Source: Botrytis cinerea B05.10
Taxonomy: Eukaryota > Ascomycota > Leotiomycetes > Helotiales > Sclerotiniaceae
Assembly: GCF_000143535.2 (NCBI RefSeq)
Contig: NC_037313.1
Location: 1,123,501 to 1,187,500, forward strand
Length of the DNA: 64,000 nucleotides
Direction: 5' to 3'
Numbering within the stretch: the first letter of the stretch is position 1; every line of letters starts with the position of its first letter. Positions 48,831 through 59,321 of the stretch are shown piece after piece. The notes under the pieces were generated by a model that saw only the letters and a program-made list of their open reading frames with translations, made no database searches and was not told the DNA's origin. Both the position numbers and the translations under genes were made by a program.

Positions 48831-49733
48831 CTACAACTTGCTCCCCACCAAACTCCCTCCATCCAACGGGATCGTAGCCCCATTAACATAACTCCCCGCT
48901 TTACTAGCCAGGAACAAACAAGCTCCGGCGACATCCTCCTTACTTCCAATTCTGCCCAGCGGAATCCCACTCACAATCTCGTCCTTGAAATTCTTGAGCG
49001 TCGCTGCCATCATTTTACTTTCAAATGGTCCGCATGCGAGCACGTTACTCGTGATATTTCTCTTCCCCAAATGATTCGCGAGAACTCGGCTTAATTGATG
49101 CAATCCTGCTTTACTTGCCGAGTAGGAAAAGGTTTCGAGAGAAGGCACGCGGATTCCGTCGACAGAGCCGATGTTGATGATTCGTGCGGGGTCTTCGGGT
49201 GTAGAAGCTGCTTCCATAAGAGGGGTAAGTGCTTGCGTAAGAGTAAAGACTCGTGTGAGATTAAGAGTCAAAACTCTTGTCCAAGCCGCATCAGGAAATT
49301 CCGCATAAGGAGCTCCCCAATTGCTTCCCGAGTTATTGACCAGGATGTGTAATTTCGATTCTTTCTTTTGTAATTCATCGACCATGCGTTTGCAATCTTC
49401 GAGTTTGTAGAAATCGGCTGGGATGGCGTGGGCGGAACCTCTGCCTGTAGGAAAGAAGAATTAGCTTGGGTGTGTCGCACGAATTGCGAGACGTCGAGGT
49501 ACCTACCTAGCGCATTCAACTCTTTGCAGGCTGCTTCACAGGCTTTGGCATCGCGGGATGAGATGTAGACTTTGGCTCCATTTGCGACGAAGCCCTCGGA
49601 TATCATGCGGCCAATTCCCTTTGCGCCGCCGGTAACAAGAACGACTTTGTCCTATTGGTTTGTGAGTCTTAGGAATGCTAAAGGAGAGAGCTTCATTGCT
49701 TACCTTGACGTTGAAGAGATTTGCGGCATCCAT
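48831..49733 (-). CDS. Classical short-chain dehydrogenase, RhlG-like 3-oxoacyl reductase type (3 exons)
   Basis: Exons are 49733-49704, 49651-49507 and 49444-48831, giving 262 residues (introns 52 and 62 nt). All SDR marks are present: VTGGAKGIG (cofactor loop, residues 16-24), NNSGSNWGAP (about 95), then Ser152, Tyr166 and Lys170 in the NIGSVDG and YSASKAGL blocks. The end is DVAGACLFLASKAGSYVNG and LDGG. The NNSGSNWGAPY block matches fungal proteins usually labelled rhamnolipid-biosynthesis-type 3-oxoacyl-ACP reductase (RhlG-like). The true substrate is unknown. The gene is divergent from the methyltransferase across 724 bp. The very short first exon (MDAANLFNVK) is typical of this group. 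Confidence 0.93.
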
Positions 49734-50457
49734 GATTATAAAGAGATTACGAAGTGTTATCTATCTTGTGAAGAATAAGGAAAGAAACAATTGGGAGTTG
49801 GCAATGAAGGAGGTCGATGGAACCACATCTTTTATTGTGCCGAGGTTTCGACCGCGGAAAGGACGGAAAGTTCTAGTGTGGAGTAAAAGTGATGTTTTCT
49901 ATGCTAGGCTAATAAATCATATACTTGACGTTGTATGGTAGGGAATACGTGATGATAGGGGGAGGCGGGGTTATGAGAGTGATTGTGTTCTAGGGCCTGC
50001 GAGAAAATCACCATGTCGGGGTTCTTTCGAAATTTGGGCATGGCGCCAGGGTGATGTTTTTTTCTTTTTCTTTTTTCTACACTGTCAAATCATATGGTTG
50101 TGGTTGTATGGTGGTTTGTGTGGTGGCTTATTACTCGTACATGGCAAAATGAAGGCAGGAGTGAGAGTGATAAAATTAACTCACAGCCGTTGAAAATAGT
50201 ACCCGGGGTTTCCTGAGCCTCGGTTTGGCTAAAAACTGGGGTAAGCTCTGCTTATTTAGCGCCACGATGGCCACAGATGGATGCCCCACCAAGAGTTACA
50301 TAAGCTGAGATAAGGTGCTGGTGGTGAGGAAAGACAGAAAAACTCATTCACTGCACGTCGCAATACTTTGCTACACGAGACCGAGAAAAGGCTGAGATAA
50401 GATTATAACATTAATAAAATCCAACGAGCAAAGAGATTAAAAGAGAGCGTAACAAGC
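49734..50457. other. Divergent promoter of the SDR and methyltransferase genes
   Basis: No gene is seen. The sequence has a T-rich patch near 50060 and a short A-rich leader before the ATG at 50458. I found no clear TATA box or repeated operator. Confidence 0.5.
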
Positions 50458-51383
50458 ATGGCCTCAGAACTCAGCTTGTCCGGTAAGTCGAGTTTTCATA
50501 GACGATTGAAATAGTGCTAAACAATCAGAAACGCGTGCTCTTCTTAAAGCCCAATTCGAAGATCAAGATCCGGCTCACCACGGTGAGAAATGGGATCAGC
50601 TCTGGAAAGACAAGGTCACTCCATGGGATAACGAATCACCCAATCCAGCGCTGGTTGATGTTCTAAATGAGCGGGAAGATCTAGCTTCGAAGAAAGCTGA
50701 CGGTTCAAGAAAGAAAGCCTTAGTAGCAGGATGTGGAAAGGGGTATGATGTTTTGCTATTGAGTGCTATGGGTTATGATGCGTATGGGCTGGATATTTCC
50801 GAGACTGGTTTGCAGGGTGCTAGAGACACCGAAAAGGAGAAAGACGGGAAAGGTCTGTATGAACCGAAAGACGGAATCGAGAAAGGAAATGTTACGTGGA
50901 TAGCCGGAGACTTCTTCAAGGATGATTTTTTGTCAGTCGTCAATGGAGAGAAAAGCTTTGATTTGATCTATGATTACACGGTATGCAGTTCTTTGGGTTC
51001 ATTGTTGTCAAGAATACTAAATCTTGAAAAAGTTTGGTTGTGCATTACCTCCGAGTTTAAGGCCTGCATGGTCTAAACGATATCGTGAGCTTCTATCTCC
51101 AGAAGGAAGACTCATCTGTCTTGAATTTCCCACTACTAAATCTCCATCAATTGGAGGACCGCCATGGGCTATGCCACCAAGAATCTATGAAGGCCATTTG
51201 TCTCGTCCTGGGGAAGTATTGCCATATAATGAGGAGGACTGTGAGTTAGAAGTTGAGAAACTTGGCCTACCACATAAGAATGGCCTTCGTCGTATTGCAC
51301 ACTTTCACCCCAAAAGAACCAACAGGGGTGGATACGATGCAGATGGCAAGATAAATGATTGGGTCAGTGTTTGGTCGCACTAG
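50458..51383 (+). CDS. SAM-dependent thiol/halide methyltransferase (TPMT/HOL-like), 3 exons
   Basis: Exons are 50458-50482, 50529-50980 and 51033-51383, giving 275 residues (introns 46 and 52 nt). It transfers methyl from S-adenosylmethionine to small thiols, thiocyanate or halide. WDQLWKDKVTPWDNESPNPAL is the family's N-terminal signature. AGCGKGYD (residues 75-82) is the SAM loop and YGLDIS (Asp97) binds the ribose. Then come TWIAGDFF and LIYDYT joined by intron 2 to FGCALPPSLRPAWSKR, and a C-terminal LRRIAHFHPKR. Most relatives I recall read YDYTFFCALPP; here the second Phe is Gly. It is cytosolic, with no targeting signal. The gene faces the OTU gene tail-to-tail, with only 57 bases between stop codons. 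Confidence 0.92.
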
Positions 51384-51440
51384 ATAGAGTCTCTCCTAGA
51401 ATTAGAATGAGAATTCAAGTGCTTCTTAGTTATGATGTCT

Positions 51441-52352
51441 TTATGGTGCTCTCCGAAGAGAATTATAATGCTCGCCCAATCCAAATCCGTGTCGATAGTA
51501 TGCCAGATGAATCGTCTCGGGCTTGTCTGTTCCAGGCTCAATCTTCTGGGCAGCTCCATTCTGTAACACACAAATCTCAACGTTATATGTCTTTGCGAGC
51601 GCAAGAAGCTCCAAATGACCACCCCATTCCGCAGTATCTCTAATTTTGTAAACGTATTTCTCGAGGGGTTCGTCTAAGAATGGGACAAAATCATCTGGGT
51701 GTCCTTCGATATATGTTGCGGCTGCTTTGCGGACCACTTTGTAACGCTGATCGTCCTTCAATCCTTCTGCTTCGGCTCCAAGAGGTATCCCAGCTTGTGA
51801 TAACTGATCGGCTATAGCAGAGAAAAGGCAATGTCCGTCTGGTCTGATTTGTTTCTCCTGTAAACTTCTTGAAGTAAATTCCTCCTGCATTCGTTTCCTT
51901 TCGACTTCTCTTTCATCAGGCATATTCGCGGCTTCCTTCTTAGCTTCCTCTACAGCAGCTTCTTGTTCTGCCGCTCTTCGTGCAAGCCTTTCCTTTTGCC
52001 TATTGCGTTTTTTAGGCTGTCCCGACTCAGATTGTGCTGTTTCCGTGATCGAGGATTTTTCTAAAGAGTCCGTAATATTGTTGACACCATTTACGTCAGT
52101 CGCATTCGCAGAAGCTCCTGAAGCTTCCGCGTCAAGCTCTGGAACATCATCGATATCTGGAACATTGTCTCCATCCAAAGATGCTATCTCTTGAGCTTGC
52201 CGTTCCTTCAATTGTCGTTCTAGTTCCTCGCACTCATTGTTTACACCTTTGCGAGTCTTCTTTGATGCGCCTTTCTTCTTTTGTGTTATACGCCCTTGCA
52301 AATCTTTTTGCTCCTTCCGATGCCGACTTTGCATATCTTCGAAGCTCTCCAT
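51441..52352 (-). CDS. OTU-family cysteine deubiquitinase (Otu2/OTUD6-like)
   Basis: A single exon encodes 303 residues. It removes ubiquitin; the yeast Otu2 and animal OTUD6 relatives act on ribosome-linked ubiquitin. The N-terminal half is charged and coiled (MESFEDMQSRHRKEQKDLQG, then an acidic stretch and a KKRNRQKERLARRAAEQE helix). The catalytic block PDGHCLFSAIADQL holds Asp172 and Cys175, and the C-terminal GEHYNSL holds His295. AEWGGHLELLALAKTYNV is the usual internal helix. The frame is open 50 codons further upstream, but that part is not OTU-like, so MESFED is chosen as start. It is tail-to-tail with the methyltransferase. Confidence 0.94.
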   Translation of the reverse strand: MESFEDMQSRHRKEQKDLQGRITQKKKGASKKTRKGVNNECEELERQLKERQAQEIASLDGDNVPDIDDVPELDAEASGASANATDVNGVNNITDSLEKSSITETAQSESGQPKKRNRQKERLARRAAEQEAAVEEAKKEAANMPDEREVERKRMQEEFTSRSLQEKQIRPDGHCLFSAIADQLSQAGIPLGAEAEGLKDDQRYKVVRKAAATYIEGHPDDFVPFLDEPLEKYVYKIRDTAEWGGHLELLALAKTYNVEICVLQNGAAQKIEPGTDKPETIHLAYYRHGFGLGEHYNSLRRAP

Positions 52353-53134
52353 CTTAATCTCGAGTTTTGGTTTCTGTGGTAGATGTTGTTTTGTAGTGGG
52401 GTGGATGAGGGAGGGGCAGATCTTACAATTTCGAGACTGCCTCGTTGAGCTTATGAGACACACCCACCAGCACTTTTCAGGCAAGATATTATAAAACCAC
52501 AATTTGACACGGCCGGGAATAAAGTCCGGAAAGTGCTCTTATTCCCAGTCGATGTAAATTTTAATAATTTGGTCCCCAAAATGAGAGATGTAGGTAGGAA
52601 AAATGAACAATTTTTCAGATATGCAACAAAACGAAGTTTAGTCAATTTATTCACGTGATGACGGATCTTATTGAGCGGCAGTTGAAATAGCGATGACGTA
52701 AGGTCACCATCAATTCGGTCCAATTGATCAGAAATGAAATCACCACCAAATGAAAACAGCCCTATACAATACTCTTATGACGATTCTTCGTTTCTATTCA
52801 TACTGTATCTTGTTCAAACTACTTACAAGACTGATTGTCACTTTGTTCATCTCTACAACTTTGACAAAGCTATCGAGATATTTGTTCCACGACAATTCCG
52901 TCCCTTTCGTACCTATGTAGGCAGCTCATGCTCCAGCAAGTTCTGTATATTGTATACCACCATATCCCGCCACTTTAAATCGAAGTCCATGTTTTCATTC
53001 TGATACTGACACGTAGGAGAGCACCCCGTCATAATAGTAGCATGTAGCTTATATAGAAATAAATCCATCACTTCTCATTTTCTATAAATACAAATCAGAC
53101 CAGACGTCTGTCACCTATCCATTCCAAAGCCATC
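52353..53134. other. Promoter of the OTU gene and 3' end of the cupin gene
   Basis: Both neighbours are on the minus strand. No gene is seen; the 89-residue plus-strand frame at 52734-53003 has no domain. No clear regulatory motif was found. Confidence 0.5.
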
Positions 53135-53659
53135 CTATGCATCGGTAAGCTCCATGAAATCTTGCGTCGCACCCTCAGCGCCCATTGCAACGGCAAAAAA
53201 AGTAGCCCCTTCCGTCTTACTCAGGTTGGTCCAAGCATGCCATCCCGACCGTTGAATAACTACATCTCCCTTTTTGAAAACTCTTTTCTCTCCACTGTTC
53301 ACCGTGTACCCCAATTCCCCGTCCGTTATAGTTACATAGTCAAGCGTACGCGTACGATGGAGGAACCCCTCGGCTCCACTGGGATTAGGTTCCAAGTGGC
53401 AAAACACAGCTACGCTGTTACCAGCCGAGGGGACGTTGGGTGTTTTCCCTTGCTTGATGGCTTCTTGGTGTGCTTCAAGGTCGGCGTCATCGGTGAATGA
53501 GAGTGTCGAGGCCGCAGAATAGGCGTATTGTACTGTCACGCCAGGAGCTTGTGACTTGGTTACAAATGAGGTGGAATCAGCAAAGGTAGTGGTTTTCCCA
53601 TCAGGAGAATTGGTAGTAATGTAACATTTGTTATCAAACTTTGGGGTGTATGAAGACAT
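53135..53659 (-). CDS. Small cupin-domain protein
   Basis: A single exon encodes 174 residues. The cupin fold is indicated by the HRTRTLDYVTITDGELGYTV strand block (motif 1-like), GEKRVFKKGDVVIQRSGWHAWTNLS (motif 2-like: G-D, then H-x-W), and FFAVAMGAEG. Motif 1 has a His (FLHRTRTLDY) where metal ligands usually sit; the Glu of ITDGEL and the His of GWHAW complete a plausible site. Single-domain fungal cupins of this size often accompany secondary-metabolite or sugar-derivative pathways, but no such pathway is visible nearby, so its role is unknown. Five copies of an 18-bp repeat lie 233 bases upstream of its start. Confidence 0.85.
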   Translation of the reverse strand: MSSYTPKFDNKCYITTNSPDGKTTTFADSTSFVTKSQAPGVTVQYAYSAASTLSFTDDADLEAHQEAIKQGKTPNVPSAGNSVAVFCHLEPNPSGAEGFLHRTRTLDYVTITDGELGYTVNSGEKRVFKKGDVVIQRSGWHAWTNLSKTEGATFFAVAMGAEGATQDFMELTDA

Positions 53660-53891
53660 GCTGAGCTGATCTTCCTAGGAATGTTTGAATCTGAGATATC
53701 CAGAGCAAAAGTTTGACTTGATGGGAGGTTACTGTGCTGTCGTGGGGTTGGTAGTAAACCAGTGGGAGAAGGTGGTGATATATATTCCACAATAATCAAT
53801 GAGCCGATGTTCTGTGGTGGACCTACCACGTATTTGTTTCGTGGACGATGAGTGTGTAAACTACACATTACAACGATTGGTTGATTCCGGT

Positions 53892-53981
53892 GCAGAGGTG
53901 GATTTTGATGCAGAGGTTGACTTTGGTGCAGAGGTGGACTTTGATGCAGAGGTGGACTTTTATGCAGAGGTGAACTTTGAT
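53892..53981. repeat. Five 18-bp tandem repeats upstream of the cupin gene
   Basis: The unit GCAGAGGTGGACTTTGAT occurs five times head to tail with one to three substitutions per copy. The array is an exact multiple of three and stays open on both strands (AEVDFD on plus; a Pro-Leu-His repeat on minus). It probably sits in the cupin promoter or leader. A short plus-strand frame (53799-54014) spans it, but nothing else supports coding. Confidence 0.85.
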
Positions 53982-56038
53982 TCCAAACCCGTAGACATAT
54001 TACCGCCATGTTGATACTGTTGAATGCTGCGAAATTCGGACTTCTGGTATTGATTAGATGTCCGGGTCGATTTACATTTTGCAGCAAATGTCTGCGATTT
54101 TTTCACTAATCGACGAAGTTAAAGAGAGATTCCGATATCTTAATCAAAGTCACAGCGGATTAGAGAAATTAGACTTTCAAGATTGGATGACTTGCAACAA
54201 ACGACTTAGCTATTGAATCCATTCTGTGCCAATCGTGAATCCTTTATTCGCCCACAAGACACGCAAATCCCGGAAGAGACCAAAGGCTTCGATACTATTG
54301 GCAAATGTGTCTATATCAGTAGTTGTTGTAATTAAGCTTTGCAGGATTTTGAATACGCAATCAATCCGTGCCCCGTATCTCGCTGTTCTTTCTCGTGAAT
54401 CTTTGTACACACTCACTGGGGTGTAAATTAAAGAGGCGAGAGTGGGATACCGATATGCTCACAACAATGTGCAAACTAAAGGCAAGTGAGCCATCCATAT
54501 GGTTGAAGGTTTCTTGAAGAAATGCTCGTGGCAAGCCCCGAACGATTCTGGTCTGCCTAAGAGAAGAGATGTCTGGGTGTGGTTTAATTTATCAACATGA
54601 AATTGTTGGTGTGCTTACTCAGCATAATCCCCGCAGCAACCACAAGATCCCTAGGTACACTCACTTCCTTGTTTTCAACCGCGGGTCCTTAAGAACCCTA
54701 ACCCTAAGAATTGTAAAGTAGAGAATTCATCGGCGTTCATGCACTCTAGCATCAGTGCATTGTACTCCTGAAGGAGTATGAATATGCAAAGAGCTTCAGA
54801 GGAGATCTTTGGCACAAGACTCCCGAAGAAAATAATATGACACTTGAAACTCTTTCGTTAAAGCTGCAAGTGTAACAAACTCGCAAGTGCGGGCTGTTTA
54901 TCAGAGCCAGAGCTGCTCAATCACGAATGCATTGAGAAAGTGGATGGGGTAGGCCATGATTTTGGCAGCCTTTTCTTGTCGCAAGTGATCAACTATTATC
55001 CTACTGTGTTTCTTTCAGGTACCTTTCTGGCAGTTCCATATGCACCACCGGGAATGGCATCTGACTTGACCTGGTAAGACAGGTCGCAGAGCAAGCATTG
55101 GGATTCGGAAGGTTTGGATATATGCTGTTCTTCCTTGAACAGGATCCATGTAAATTGATGAATGCACATGTGCGTTTGGTTTCTACTTTCATTTTGAGCT
55201 CATGTCCTGTGAAATTTACAGCCACGGATACTGAGATAAACAAGACTGAAAGTATCTTCTCCCTCATGTATGGCCCTGGGGAAGATAGTGCCAAGAAATT
55301 ATGACTTTTCGCTACCCTCCATACTTCCTTGAGAGAGAACTGTATAGCGCTACCCCCAACTTGGCAAGCTCCCATCTATATCTCCACCCTTCCTCAGATA
55401 TTCTTTGACTCCAGCTTCCGTAGCCCGAGAAGTTGGTACCGTCGTTGTTTTGGACAAATTCTGGGTATTCAAGAGGAAAAATAGGATGAACTTGACCCAC
55501 AAATTCCATGTCGTGCACTTTTCATTGAGCAGAACCACAAGAATGTTGTGAGAATGGGAAGTGTGTCAAAGATTATGGAGTTATTCAAAAAAAAAAATCT
55601 GGTCACAAATGAGGTGAATACTACAGGACATTAGCTATAGTTTTATGCGAAAGATCAGCTTAATGGGTTTTTGGAAGAGCTTTTTGACGGTAGATTGAAG
55701 TGAGGAGATCATTCGGGGGAAGTTGTGATATATACTACGTACACATGTTGGAGTAAGCTTTAAAAGTCAATCGCGGAATTATTAGAATCGAAAGACGAGA
55801 TATTTTTGATGTGTTCTGTTAATTCTTCTATTCTATGGCTATTTCTCCATCTTTTAACAAATGAAATTCATGAGGATGCATGCTATAAATGATTGTTGTG
55901 AGTTTCCCTTTCCCATACCATCTCCTCCGAGCTCCAATATCACCGATATCACCAATGTCCAAACTCCAAAATAAATCTACCAACCCATATCCAAATAGGA
56001 AACCCAAGCACCTTGTCAAATATTTCCTTTCCCCTCTT
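53982..56038. other. Spacer between two minus-strand genes with one doubtful exon relic
   Basis: Most of this 2 kb has no protein-like frame. The minus-strand frame 54416-54210 (starting VSVYKDSRERTARYG, ending TIGTEWIQ and a stop) reads like the last exon of a larger protein, with a possible acceptor CCCCAG just ahead. I cannot find preceding exons or name it. A CCCTAACCCTAA dodecamer lies at 54696-54707. Other frames (55001-55540) look random. Confidence 0.4.
54210..54416 (-). pseudogene. Possible terminal-exon relic of an unidentified gene
   Basis: Sixty-eight codons of ordinary amino-acid composition (FKILQSLI, FGLFRDLRVLWANKGF) end in a stop. The lack of any preceding coding block suggests a remnant, or a chance frame. 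It is not recognised. Confidence 0.2.
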
Positions 56039-57024
56039 TTAGACCTCCATCATACCATCCCGGCTTAATCTCTTTCCTTGCCAAACCTTCAATCCCGCAA
56101 AGTAAGGACGAGAAGTATCAGCTCCGTTACTAGCATAGAAGGTTTCAAATGCAGCGATCTCACTGGGATGAATATAGTGAAAGAGCAACATCATGTTAAG
56201 CATCAATACTCCATCGAAGATAATAAGGAATACCTCATGACTTCTAATGAGTCCAGTGGTTCCCGTCAAATTCTCCACCAAGCGAATCAAAGATCGAATG
56301 GCAATAAGAGCAGAAGCGATGTACATAGCTACGAGATGTCTCTTGTATGGAATACCTGTACAAGGGGCCTTTGGCTCTGTGTTTCCAGAAATGCGTTCCG
56401 AGGGGTTTTGCGATATATTGTATTGGAATTTCGCAGCTGTGAAGACGAAGATTACGAGGAAGACTAATTGCTCGCCTAGACCCATCATGACAAGTCTATT
56501 ACCGAGTCTAATCCAGCTGACGGGCATAGTAGTCATAAGGCGAAGAATAGAACCGACAATGAGGATTATAACGGAGAAACAATCGAAGAAGAGGAAAATC
56601 TTCTGGAATCTGCTAAGACGAATTGGAGATTGTGATTCGCCGCCTACTGCTTTGACGAGATGCTCATAGTACATGTAGACTGCGGCTGCCATGATGGTTG
56701 GCGATACGAGAATACAGGTGTATTGAATGCCGAAAGGAATAACTGAGAAATTTGGAGATTCAAAGTGTGAAATCAAGCGGCATGCATAACCGATTGCTTC
56801 GACTATTGATGAATGTTAGTACAGTAGTTTTATCCTTGAGAATTGGGCAACTAACGTAAACCTCCCACTGCAATGGGAATGAAGAACTTGGTCTTTGATC
56901 GTGAGATTTGATATGTGTGTAGAAGTGTTGTCTGGACGAAAATTGCTGCGAACATAGCTGAAACTGCCATGGCTGGTACATAGCAGTAGTATGCACATGA
57001 TTCCAGGGTCGTTGTGGCCACCAT
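56039..57024 (-). CDS. RTA1-like seven-helix membrane protein (2 exons)
   Basis: Exons are 57024-56856 and 56802-56039, giving 310 residues. The 53-nt intron (GTTAGT, branch TACTAAC, acceptor AATAG) joins VGGLL to EAIGYACRLISHF, rebuilding the GG-x-x-E-x-IGY-x-x-R signature of the RTA1/lipid-translocating exporter family. Further marks are QYTCILVSPTIMAAAVYMYYEHLV, FFDCFSVIILIVGS, GEQLVFLVIFV, IRSLIRLVENLTGTTGLI and FHYIHPSEI. Seven hydrophobic helices are visible. Members are linked to membrane-lipid asymmetry and tolerance to sphingoid bases or azoles (RTA1, RSB1); the role here is inferred. The second adjacent segment, rich in Phe and Ile, shows no sign of decay. Confidence 0.93.
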
Positions 57025-58550
57025 GATTACGGTTGTTTTTGTTATCGGAGTAGGAATCTGGGGAATTGGAGAAAGATTTTAAAGTTATAATGGGGATTTA
57101 GATATCAGGTGGATAGTATGTGATGATGAGATGTGTTGTGAAGATATATTTCCTCGAGAGAAGACCCCTCATCTATATAGCAAGACAGAAAATCCATCAT
57201 GATAACAGTCGCACATTATGTTGACTTTTTGAAAAGACCGTATTATGTCGAAACACAATAATAATTCCTGGTGTCCCATATCTCGAATGAAAATAGCACA
57301 TCTTGGCACAGCAAAGAAAAGTTTAAGGATATCTGGAACCAATCAAATCGCCTCGCATAACGCATAGCGAAGCTTAACAGGGGGTTTGGGGTAGTGCTTA
57401 GCTTAAACAGCCCAAAGTGGGGCATTCCAGAACCCCGAATACGCAAATGCGAGAGTTTAAATTCAACTAGCGTGTACCGCAGCGATCCTCTGGAGATTTC
57501 CTCAAGTTTCATAGGGCTTAATGGAATTCGATCGACACCTGTCAATTTTGAACCTCCGATTTCTAACCTCCGACTTTCATCTTATCACAGATACATTCTC
57601 GTCGATGATTAAGTGGCTTAGTATTAGTGATAAAATGAGGGGAAAATTTTTATAAACCTGGCAACATGTGGACAGGACGGTAAAGAGGTACAGGTACCCA
57701 GAACTGTCCAGACTTCTAGTGCAAAATTTTGGGAAGCATTGGTTACAAGGTGATGTACCTATCACAGAATAATTGAACAATCCTCAACGCTACCAAATAT
57801 ATGGCTAGTGGATTTACCCCATAGCCTCCCTTTACATTTCCTTTCTAGAATTCAAGACTTTTCGAAGACAGAGACCCAGATTTAAGTCCCAGCGACGATC
57901 TAAGCTGAGGGCACCCGGTGAGCCTATCTCCACTGCGCTTTTTTGGTGGGTTTCTGTTTTTCGGCGTCATGGCTGCAAGAACTCACAAATCAACTAATCC
58001 ACTTCTTGTTATTAATATATTGTATACCTATATAGAACTGCGGGTGGGTTATCTTGTGGGGTCTACTCAATCTCGACGTCGTAATGTTTGAATTCAAGGC
58101 AGCCATGTGGAACCCAGTCTTTGTCCTCTTAACCCGGAACAATCCCTACATCTTTTCATGCAATCCCTCGGGTCACGAATCAAACCTTTGTGTGGAAGCA
58201 GGTGTTCCCATCATATTAGAGGTAATTGCAATTTCGGTCGAAACAAATGGTTATGGTTGATCTCGAAACACCCTGTTGATCTTTCGCTCGATATCTGCGG
58301 CGAGATAGGGACGTCCACCAGAGGCAATATTCATGAATCCTGCAACACTCAGCTCACCTTCATCAATATCTTGAATTGAGCTTGGTTGTTTCGCCAAAGT
58401 TGTGATGGACATCAGTTTCGTTAGCCTGGAAAGACGAGACCAACAGTTTGGTGTCCCATCAATATTTCATCTTACAGTATTCATGAACCACATCCTCATA
58501 TGCTCTAGTTAGTCTATTCGATATCTCCATTGGTCATGAACTTTCAGGAT
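57025..58550. other. Spacer upstream of the RTA1-like gene and before the reductase relic
   Basis: The first few hundred bases are the RTA1-like promoter. The block 57240-57600 is richer in GC and has a close direct repeat (CCTCCGATTTCTAACCTCCGAC, within 57551-57575), and could be part of a dispersed repeat. No terminal repeats or transposase could be made out. No gene is seen in 57600-58500. Confidence 0.4.
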
Positions 58551-59108
58551 TATAGGTATGACATTCTAATTCCAGTTACAGACCTCACAACTAATATCTT
58601 GGAAGCCGTTCGGAAGAATGCTCCTCGGACAAAGCGAATCATCATTACCTCATCCTTCGCCTCGATTGTAGATCTGGAAAAGTGGGTTGGATCTGAATAT
58701 ATATATATACAAAGAGAAGGATTGGAATTCAACTACCCATTATGTTGCATCAGATATCTAAGCATAAATCCAAATGTGCATCGGAAGCTTTTGCTGAAAA
58801 GGCAACATGGAATGTTGTGGAAGGAAACAAACTCAACTACAGTCTGTCGACCATGTGTCCCCTCACGGCATACGGACCAAGTGCGCAGAATGTCACATCG
58901 TTTGAAACCCCCAATGCTTCGTCGCAGGTATCCATCGATTAGAGGACATTGTACAAAATGCCAATTTCTTTGGCTACGCCGATGTCCACAACGTGGAAGA
59001 AATTCATCCTCGAGTTTGTGAATCTGCCAAAGCTGGTAGCCATCGCTTCCTGACCACGGGGGATAAGTACACATATGCTCAATTGTGGCCGCCTGGGGAG
59101 GTTGCATA
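58551..59108 (+). pseudogene. Decayed Gre2/dihydroflavonol-reductase-like gene (5' truncated, frame-broken)
   Basis: Three protein blocks of the NAD-dependent epimerase/reductase (extended SDR) family lie in order but in three different frames. The first is 58551-58690 (YDILIPVTDLTTNILEAVRK, RIIITSSFASIV). The second starts near 58770 (KCASEAFAEKATWNVVEG, SLSTMCPLTAYGPS). The third is 58930-59090 (YADVHNVEEIHPRV, SHRFLTTGDKYTYAQLW). The N-terminal Rossmann half (about 80-100 residues with GxxGxxG) is missing upstream. Where the family has Y-x-A-S-K, this copy reads K-C-A-S-E, so both catalytic residues are lost. An intron could explain one frame change but not the missing start and active site. 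It is almost certainly non-functional. Confidence 0.75.
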
Positions 59109-59321
59109 ATCATTATCTGTGGTATAGGCTACAAAACCATACGATGTAATGATTTTGCTTTGCTTCAAGTCCACGATATGCTGAACATCTTTATACTAGC
59201 TACTATCCTGGAGCTAAATATTCGATCCTGTTTGCAAAGTTTGCAAGAGTAGCAACGAACAATTTTCGCCAAAACTACTACATATATAGAATAATGATGC
59301 TAGTAAGTTGAGCCGACCAAC

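Noticed and set aside
51441..52502. Start of the OTU gene 50 codons further upstream
   Set aside because: The extra N-terminal residues begin without an ATG and look like leader; the ATG at 52352 gives the usual charged OTU2-type N-terminus.
54696..54707. CCCTAACCCTAA telomere-like dodecamer
   Set aside because: Only two units, with ordinary single-copy genes on both sides; no sign of a chromosome end or fusion.
56816..56998. Apparent frameshift in exon 1 of the RTA1-like gene
   Set aside because: It came from a miscopied base while reading; the sequence as given keeps one open frame through FVQTTLLHTYQISRSK into the intron.
57240..57600. Possible solo LTR or MITE
   Set aside because: Only a short internal direct repeat was seen; no matching terminal repeats, target duplication or transposase could be made out.
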